Assembly (NCBI GenBank): GCA_012838305.1 | Contig: DUPN01000114.1 | Location: forward strand, 1 to 38,116 | Source: Bacillota bacterium | GTDB lineage: Bacteria > Bacillota > Limnochordia > Darwinibacteriales > Darwinibacteriaceae | Direction: 5' to 3' | DNA: 38,116 nucleotides | In this document: in pieces, positions 33,698-38,116 of the stretch | How positions within the stretch are numbered: the stretch's first letter is position 1 | How the letters are laid out: the number at the start of each line of letters is the position of its first letter | Position numbers and translations under genes: made by a program | The notes under the pieces: generated by a model | Database searches by the model: none | Told to the model about the DNA's origin: nothing | What the model saw: only the letters and a program-made list of their open reading frames with translations

Positions 33698-34696
33698 TTA
33701 GATACCAAAGATGCGATCATAAGCAGCCAAGTTCTCGTCATTTTCCTCAGACATGGCCTCCAAGTCAAGGGAGAGCGCCTTCTTGGCAATGGCTTCCACA
33801 TCTACATCCGCTTGCTCCACATCATTGCGGACGGAGATCAGGTTCTGCTCAACAAGGATCTCTTGTCCTTCTTTGGAGAGAATAAAGTCGTAAAGCAATT
33901 TGCCATTCTCGTTATTGGCCGAGTTCTTCACAAGCCCAATGGGACTGAAGATGGATACAGTGTCTTCCGGGAATACAAAGGCGATGGGCGAACCTACACT
34001 GGCCAGATTGGCGGTGACATAGTCTAAGCAGACCCCAACTCGATAGGCGCCTGCAGCCAACTGGTTATGGGTGGCGGTTGTTCCGCTCTCGACATAACAG
34101 CCATTGGCCCGAAGCTGCTCCAAGAACTCGATTCCGTACTTGTCACTGCTCACAATAGCGTTGAGCCAGAATTTCGATGTGCCCGATGTCCCAGGGTCGG
34201 TCATGACGATTTGGTCATTCCACTTTGGATCCAGTAGATCAAACCAGCTCGTTGGTGCTTCCTCTGCTTTTACAAAGACTGTGTTGTAAGCGATACCCAT
34301 GTTCATCATGCGGGCACCTGTGTAGTAGCCGTCCTTATCCTTGTAAGCGTCATCGATTTGATCCGCCTCTGGGGATGCGTAGGCTTCCAAAATGCCCAGT
34401 TCCTTAAAGGAAATGTAGTCGGCGGGGTCGCCTACCCAAATCACATCGGCTCCAACTGTGCCAGCCTGTGCTTCTGTGGCGATCTTGGTCATGACCCGGC
34501 CGGTTCCGGCGAAATAGTACTCCATCTTGATGTCGGGATACTTTGCTTCAAAACCCTGCTTGATGGCTATAAGTTGGTCCTCTTGCATCGAAGAATAGAG
34601 CATAACCGTTCCACTAGCCGCCAAACCTGTACCTACAACAGCGAACAGCATGGACAACAAAACAAGCATAACGAAGGACTTCTTGTTCAGTTTCAT
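33698..34696 (-). CDS. Periplasmic solute-binding protein of the ferric/sugar-phosphate importer family
   Basis: This is the substrate-binding subunit of the importer, 332 residues. A signal peptide (KLNKKS, hydrophobic core, cut after GLAA near residue 28) has no lipobox, which suits a diderm periplasm. The mature protein matches the FbpA/AfuA group: VMLYSSMQEDQLIAIKQGFEAKYPDI, then AGADVIWVGDP-like and SWFDLLDPKW, and a later YVTANLASVGSPIAFVFPEDT. True FbpA proteins bind ferric iron with a Tyr-Tyr pair near the second-domain crossover; here that position reads DYVTANL with only one Tyr. Relatives without the pair, such as AfuA, bind sugar phosphates, so iron should not be assumed. It is first in its operon, with a promoter at 34744-34773. 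Confidence 0.9.
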   Translation of the reverse strand: MKLNKKSFVMLVLLSMLFAVVGTGLAASGTVMLYSSMQEDQLIAIKQGFEAKYPDIKMEYYFAGTGRVMTKIATEAQAGTVGADVIWVGDPADYISFKELGILEAYASPEADQIDDAYKDKDGYYTGARMMNMGIAYNTVFVKAEEAPTSWFDLLDPKWNDQIVMTDPGTSGTSKFWLNAIVSSDKYGIEFLEQLRANGCYVESGTTATHNQLAAGAYRVGVCLDYVTANLASVGSPIAFVFPEDTVSIFSPIGLVKNSANNENGKLLYDFILSKEGQEILVEQNLISVRNDVEQADVDVEAIAKKALSLDLEAMSEENDENLAAYDRIFGI

Positions 34697-34743
34697 TGGA
34701 AAGCACTCCCCATTTCCTTTTGATTTTGGTACCTTTCGTGTTA

Positions 34744-34773
34744 AGTATATATAGACTGTGTGGGGGATGTGAA
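34744..34773 (-). promoter_or_regulatory. Promoter of the importer operon
   Basis: On the minus strand TTCACA (34768-34773) and TATACT (34744-34749) with 18 bases between. The start codon is about 48 bases downstream, with GGGGAG as the ribosome binding site. Confidence 0.65.
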
Positions 34774-34775
34774 GT

Positions 34776-34806
34776 TTGAACTCACTATACTATTCTCGAG
34801 TATAAT
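34776..34806 (+). promoter_or_regulatory. Possible promoter of the CatE-like gene
   Basis: TTGAAC (34776-34781) and TATAAT (34801-34806), with a long 19-base spacer. It is back to back with the importer promoter, only two bases separating the two -35 elements. Confidence 0.4.
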
Positions 34807-34929
34807 TTTTAAACCATTGCCCCTTGCCCTGCAAGCATTTCTTACCATCCTAGCCGGCAGTTGGATCTGGAGGGCAGGAACCTGCACAATGAACGGGAAT
34901 AAAGGAAAAAACAAGAAAGGAGACTCCCC

Positions 34930-35787
34930 ATGGCATATCACGATCAACCTGCAACCTATGTTGAACGTATCCAGCTGCGCATAGAAAATCTCCATCGATC
35001 CCTGGAGTTCTATCAGAATATCTTGGGTTTTACGATCCTAGAACGTACTGAAAGCGAAGCCAAGCTGAGCGCAGATGGCCTCAGAAGTATCGTGTCCTTA
35101 GTCCAGCCCGCGGATATCATGCCCAAAGTGAGGCGCAGAGCTGGCCTTTATCATTTTGCCCTGCTCCTGCCGGAGCGATCGGACCTCGCTTCCATGGTCG
35201 TCCATCTGGTCAACCAAGGCCTGCGCTTTGGATCGGCCAACCATCTCGTAAGTGAAGCCATTTATTTCGAGGATCCGGACGGTAATGGCATCGAAATCTT
35301 TGTAGATACCGATCCTTCCACCTGGACCTGGACTCGGGACGGCGTGACCATGTCCAGCGAGCCTTTGGACTTTGACGATCTACTCCAAGAAGCCGGGGCC
35401 CAGGCACCCTTCGTGCACCTGCCCCCAGCCACAATTCTAGGACATATTCATCTCCATGTCTCTGAACTGGCAAGCGCAGAGAGATTCTACACCCAGGGAT
35501 TGGGCTTTGACGTCGTCACCCGTTTTCGGGACAATGCCTTATTCTTATCGACCCAGCGCTACCACCATCACATTGCCCTGAACACCTGGAATGGTGCGGG
35601 AGCCCCCCCGACGCCAAGAAACAGCGTTGGCCTCGACTTCTTCACCCTTATATACCCCAGCAAAGAGGCTTTGGTCACAGCGGCCGCCAATCTCCAGCGT
35701 CTAGGTGCCCCTGTAAGGATGGAGAGGGGAGATGTGATCACGACAGACCCATCGGAACACGAAATCCATTTGACGATCCAGAAGTAA
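34930..35787 (+). CDS. VOC/glyoxalase superfamily protein, CatE-like (catechol 2,3-dioxygenase type)
   Basis: This is a 285-residue protein of two glyoxalase-fold halves, the same length as Bacillus CatE, which cleaves catechols with Fe(II). The halves begin YVERIQLRIENLHRSLEFYQNILGF and ILGHIHLHVSELASAERFYTQGLGF. The metal ligands expected in the second half are present: His in GHIHLHV, His in YHHHIALNTW and Glu in HEIHLTI near the C-terminus. In the first half the first ligand position is Gln (RIQLRI), so that half is probably structural. AAAGGAG precedes the ATG. The gene is divergent from the importer and convergent with the half-permease genes. A ring-cleaving or other VOC reaction is plausible; the actual substrate is unknown. 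Confidence 0.85.
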   Translation: MAYHDQPATYVERIQLRIENLHRSLEFYQNILGFTILERTESEAKLSADGLRSIVSLVQPADIMPKVRRRAGLYHFALLLPERSDLASMVVHLVNQGLRFGSANHLVSEAIYFEDPDGNGIEIFVDTDPSTWTWTRDGVTMSSEPLDFDDLLQEAGAQAPFVHLPPATILGHIHLHVSELASAERFYTQGLGFDVVTRFRDNALFLSTQRYHHHIALNTWNGAGAPPTPRNSVGLDFFTLIYPSKEALVTAAANLQRLGAPVRMERGDVITTDPSEHEIHLTIQK

Positions 35788-35801
35788 ACCTCTGTTGGCC
35801 T

Positions 35802-36293
35802 CTACGGCAGGATCATGTCCCAAGCATGGGCAACAAGCCCGGCGCCAAAAGAAAAGGGTATGCTCAAGATCAGTTTATAGGTGTAAAACTTCAGTCCAAA
35901 GAAGCCTGACTCAAAGGGCAGCTTATTTAAACTCAGCAGACACCAACCGGTGATAATGGCCACCACGGTTCCCAATCCTGCACCAGACGATAGTATGGAG
36001 GCAATAATGGGGAACGACGCATAGGGCCCCATGGCCATGATCATCCCGCCCAATGTACCGAGGATGATGCCCTTCAGCCCTGCCTCTTTGGACAACCAAC
36101 CCTCTACAAACTCCGGGGGTATCAGCACTTCAATCATTCCCGCTAAAATCAAGGCACCCACTATCAGCGGTGCCGATCGCATCATCTGCTTCAGCCCTGC
36201 CTTTAAGCCTTCCCCGTGCCGTCCGTTTGTCTTGGCATTGATCAGGATTAGGAGCAGGGCTGCTATACTAAGAATTGTGTTGGTCTGCGCCAT
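35802..36293 (-). CDS. Half-size permease of the COG0701 type, second gene of the pair
   Basis: This is a 163-residue integral membrane protein with about four to five helices. It contains GGMIMAMGPYASFPIIASILSSGAGLGTVVAIITGWCLLSLNKLPFES, a pattern (GPYxSFPI ... G-AG ... W-L ... RLP-E) that I associate with short proteins annotated as permease (COG0701/DUF318 family, which includes ArsP and YraQ in full-length form). The frame is open to 36341, but ATG 36293 is preferred because GGGGGAGCGAG sits just upstream. It overlaps the 3' end of the first permease gene by 26 bases. The two proteins are paralogues, each about half the length of a full permease, and may form a heterodimer. The transported substrate is unknown. 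Confidence 0.7.
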   Translation of the reverse strand: MAQTNTILSIAALLLILINAKTNGRHGEGLKAGLKQMMRSAPLIVGALILAGMIEVLIPPEFVEGWLSKEAGLKGIILGTLGGMIMAMGPYASFPIIASILSSGAGLGTVVAIITGWCLLSLNKLPFESGFFGLKFYTYKLILSIPFSFGAGLVAHAWDMILP

Positions 36294-36822
36294 CTCGCTC
36301 CCCCGTCTGCAAAAAGATACTCTCCAGTGTTCTGCTGGCAAAGATACGCTGACTCAATAGACCGGCCATAATCGGGATCGGAAAGGTAACCAGATTCCTG
36401 ACTAAAGCGACACGAGAGCCAAGCATGGCAACTTCCATGGGAATGCGCGAGAAGTCGTATAGGTTCTTCCCCAAAATGAAAGCGAAAAATATGTAGAAAG
36501 GCAATCCCTTCCCGGTAAAGCCTAAGGCAAATGGATAGTATATGTAGGGTCCTCCCGGGAACAATCCGCCCGCTAAGGCGCCGATTAGGATTCCCTTCAT
36601 ACCGCCGAATCTCTGCAGCCAGCGATCGAGCACGTCTTTGGACAGCAGAACTTGGATTTGCCCCATGATCACAAACGATAGAAAAATCATGAAAACCGAA
36701 CGCAGGGCCGTGGCGGCCGAAACTTCCAGTCCCTCCAGGACGCGACTCCATCCGCCCACGACCAATGCAACTGCGGCGAGTCCAACCGTGAATAAGGAAA
36801 TGATCACAAGGGATCGTTTCAT
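36268..36822 (-). CDS. Half-size permease of the COG0701 type, first gene of the pair
   Basis: This is a 184-residue membrane protein with an N-terminal signal-anchor-like helix (KRSLVIISLFTVGLAAVALVVGG) and about four more helices. The core ALAGGLFPGGPYIYYPFALGFTGKGLPFYIFFAFILGKNLYDFSRIPMEVAMLG follows the same pattern as the partner gene (PGGPY--(F/Y)P ... G-G ... (R/K)(I/L)P-E ... LG), so they are paralogues. The frame is open to 36969; ATG 36822 is chosen because TGGAGGG is seven bases upstream and the upstream codons read through a divergent control region. The gene is divergent from the BTAD regulator gene at 36963. Confidence 0.7.
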   Translation of the reverse strand: MKRSLVIISLFTVGLAAVALVVGGWSRVLEGLEVSAATALRSVFMIFLSFVIMGQIQVLLSKDVLDRWLQRFGGMKGILIGALAGGLFPGGPYIYYPFALGFTGKGLPFYIFFAFILGKNLYDFSRIPMEVAMLGSRVALVRNLVTFPIPIMAGLLSQRIFASRTLESIFLQTGERDGADQHNS

Positions 36823-36962
36823 GACATCCCTCCATAGTCGATGACAGTCTACCCTACTATATTCGTGAGGAACCCTGTAATCCTTCCACACTTGGAGGAG
36901 ATCTTCATTGATTATGGAACATTCTAGTACGACCGATCCAAAAGAGCTCAGGGGGGATAAAG

Positions 36963-38116
36963 ATGGCAAGTCATGCCTGCCAATTTCAGATAGGGCTTTT
37001 GGGTCCCTTTTACTTAGTTGTCGATCAAGAACAAGTGAGCGAAAAGGTGTGGAAGTCCAAAAAGGCCTTTACTTTGCTCAAGTACTTAGCCGCCAGACAG
37101 GGTCACAAAGTGTCGTCCGACGTGCTGATCGAACTTCTCTGGCCCGACAATGAGGATGTGGACAGCACAGCCAACCTCCATACAGCGGTTTGGTTTGTGC
37201 GTCGAATTCTCACCTCCAAGGAGGATCCCGATGCCGAGTCCCGCTTGCGTTATTCCAATGGAGCATATTGGCTGGATCTGGAAAACGGATGCATCGACGT
37301 TGGTTTGTTCGAGCACCATGCCAGAATGGCCCGGCAGCTCACGGAAACCGATCCTGAAACAGCTCTGATGCACTGCGATTCAGCCTTAGAACTGTATCGT
37401 GACGACTTTCTCAGCGAGGATGTCTATGATGAATGGACGATCTCCTATCGCGAAGATTATCAGGAGCTCTATTTTGAGGTTGTAGTTGGCTACGCAGAGT
37501 TATTAATGAAGCAACGGGATGATCTCCACGCGGCCATCAAAATTCTGCGGGACGCAGTGAAGAGAGATCCTTACCGTGAAGAGCTTTATCAGACGGGAAT
37601 CAAGGCCTACATTCTCAGCGGGCGTTCTGTAGATGCCATCAACTTGTACGAGAGATACAGCAAAATGTTGATGGATGAGTTTCAGCTCGAACCAAGCCAG
37701 GCTACAAAAGACCTGATCGTCAAGCTGAAAGAGATGGCCATTGAAAAGGAGTCCTCCTCGATCGCCTCTGGCGGAGCGGACCCAAGAGCTGGAGCCTATG
37801 TCTGCAGCAGAAAGGAACTGCAATTTACACTCAACACCGAGCGTAGACGACTGGGTCGGGGTGGAAACAACTTTGCCCTGCTGCTTGCTGCAAACCTGCA
37901 AGGAAGCGTACTGCAGGGTCAACTGCGCACAGTCTTCCACATTCTGCAGCGTTCGACGCGCAACTCGGACCTGATCTGCCAATTCTCTGCCAATCTTGTT
38001 GTCTTGCTCTTACTCGACACAAATCTACCGCACTCCAAAGCAATCTGGCAGAGAATGAAGCAAGTACTGAGGGAACAGAAAGTGGACACATCGAACTTGT
38101 CCCTCACCCTACTCAA
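36963..38116 (+). CDS. BTAD/SARP-type transcriptional regulator with GGDEF-like C-terminal region, cut by window end
   Basis: The frame is open from ATG 36963 to the end of the window (384 residues visible) and has AGGGGGG six bases upstream. Residues about 8-100 read as an OmpR-type winged helix (IGLLGPFYLVVD, KAFTLLKYLAARQG, VLIELLWPD, LHTAVWFVRRIL), and about 105-255 as the bacterial transcriptional activation domain of helical repeats (ALELYRDDFLSED, LLMKQRDDLHAAIKILRDAVKRDPYREELYQ, INLYERYSKML). This is the SARP/AfsR-like architecture. From about residue 280 the pattern FTLNTERRRLGRGGNNFALLLAANL and later LIC-FSAN-VVLLLLDT resembles a diguanylate cyclase (GGDEF) fold, with the catalytic GGDEF replaced by FSANLV. 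The stop codon lies outside the window. The divergent half-permease genes are candidate targets. Confidence 0.8.
   Translation, partial: MASHACQFQIGLLGPFYLVVDQEQVSEKVWKSKKAFTLLKYLAARQGHKVSSDVLIELLWPDNEDVDSTANLHTAVWFVRRILTSKEDPDAESRLRYSNGAYWLDLENGCIDVGLFEHHARMARQLTETDPETALMHCDSALELYRDDFLSEDVYDEWTISYREDYQELYFEVVVGYAELLMKQRDDLHAAIKILRDAVKRDPYREELYQTGIKAYILSGRSVDAINLYERYSKMLMDEFQLEPSQATKDLIVKLKEMAIEKESSSIASGGADPRAGAYVCSRKELQFTLNTERRRLGRGGNNFALLLAANLQGSVLQGQLRTVFHILQRSTRNSDLICQFSANLVVLLLLDTNLPHSKAIWQRMKQVLREQKVDTSNLSLTLL

Noticed and set aside
29677-34696. Calling the four-gene system a ferric iron importer
   Set aside because: The binding protein lacks the Tyr pair expected for ferric iron, so the substrate is left open.
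36263-36835. Minus-strand frame of 190 codons in another frame of the half-permease gene
   Set aside because: Its translation is Arg/Ser/His-rich without hydrophobic segments, while the overlapping frame encodes a conserved membrane protein with a good ribosome binding site.
1-38116. tRNA, rRNA, transposase, integrase or prophage genes
   Set aside because: I looked for cloverleaf-like segments, rRNA motifs and mobile element proteins and saw none.

Overview
The window looks like chromosomal DNA from an anaerobic, saccharolytic member of the Bacillota (Firmicutes) with an outer membrane. The Firmicutes affinity is inferred from gene content: a DUF3231-type protein, an ABC unit resembling Bacillus YxlE-YxlF-YxlG, a KDPG aldolase with the Gram-positive active-site signature, and strong AGGAGG ribosome binding sites. 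The outer membrane is inferred from a patatin-like protein whose C-terminal half is a run of amphipathic beta strands ending in Phe, with a second barrel-like domain in the next gene. This combination fits diderm Firmicutes such as Limnochordia, Halanaerobiales or Negativicutes; no rRNA or marker gene here settles it. There are no tRNAs, rRNAs, CRISPR arrays, insertion sequences or phage genes.

Layout. 1-1213: two small secreted proteins (the first cut by the window edge), then a gene-poor stretch. 1214-7465: an oligopeptide/dipeptide-type ABC importer on the minus strand (lipoprotein binding protein, two permeases, two ATPases), tightly overlapping and ending with a small membrane protein. 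7526-10318: a lipoprotein and a secreted protein built from the same beta-rich repeat, with a flavin split-barrel-like protein between them. 10584-14852: a large Lhr-type helicase with its own promoter. 14902-17717: a secreted protein and a three-gene exporter (PLDc_N-like membrane protein, ATPase, permease). 17919-18875: a two-domain DUF3231-like protein.

18921-21607: a patatin-like phospholipase with an outer-membrane-like barrel, translationally coupled to a secreted PIG-L family deacetylase with its own beta-rich tail. This is the most unusual module. 21703-24411: 2-keto-3-deoxygluconate kinase and KDPG aldolase, divergent from an IclR regulator, with two matching palindromes in the shared control region; this is the end of a uronate/pectin pathway. 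24553-26853: a MarR regulator and an FtsH protease in one unit. 26958-29618: an HD-domain hydrolase and a membrane-bound AraC regulator.

29677-34696: an importer of the ferric/sugar-phosphate/spermidine superfamily, convergent with the AraC gene, with one binding protein, one fused 12-helix permease and two different intact ATPases. 34930-35787: a CatE-like VOC protein. 35802-36822: two half-size paralogous permeases. 36963-end: a BTAD-type regulator with a GGDEF-like C-terminal region, cut by the window end.

Overall the region deals with solute import, sugar acid catabolism, and envelope maintenance or remodelling. Several start codons were moved inward from the longest reading frame because a good ribosome binding site and signal peptide support the internal start.
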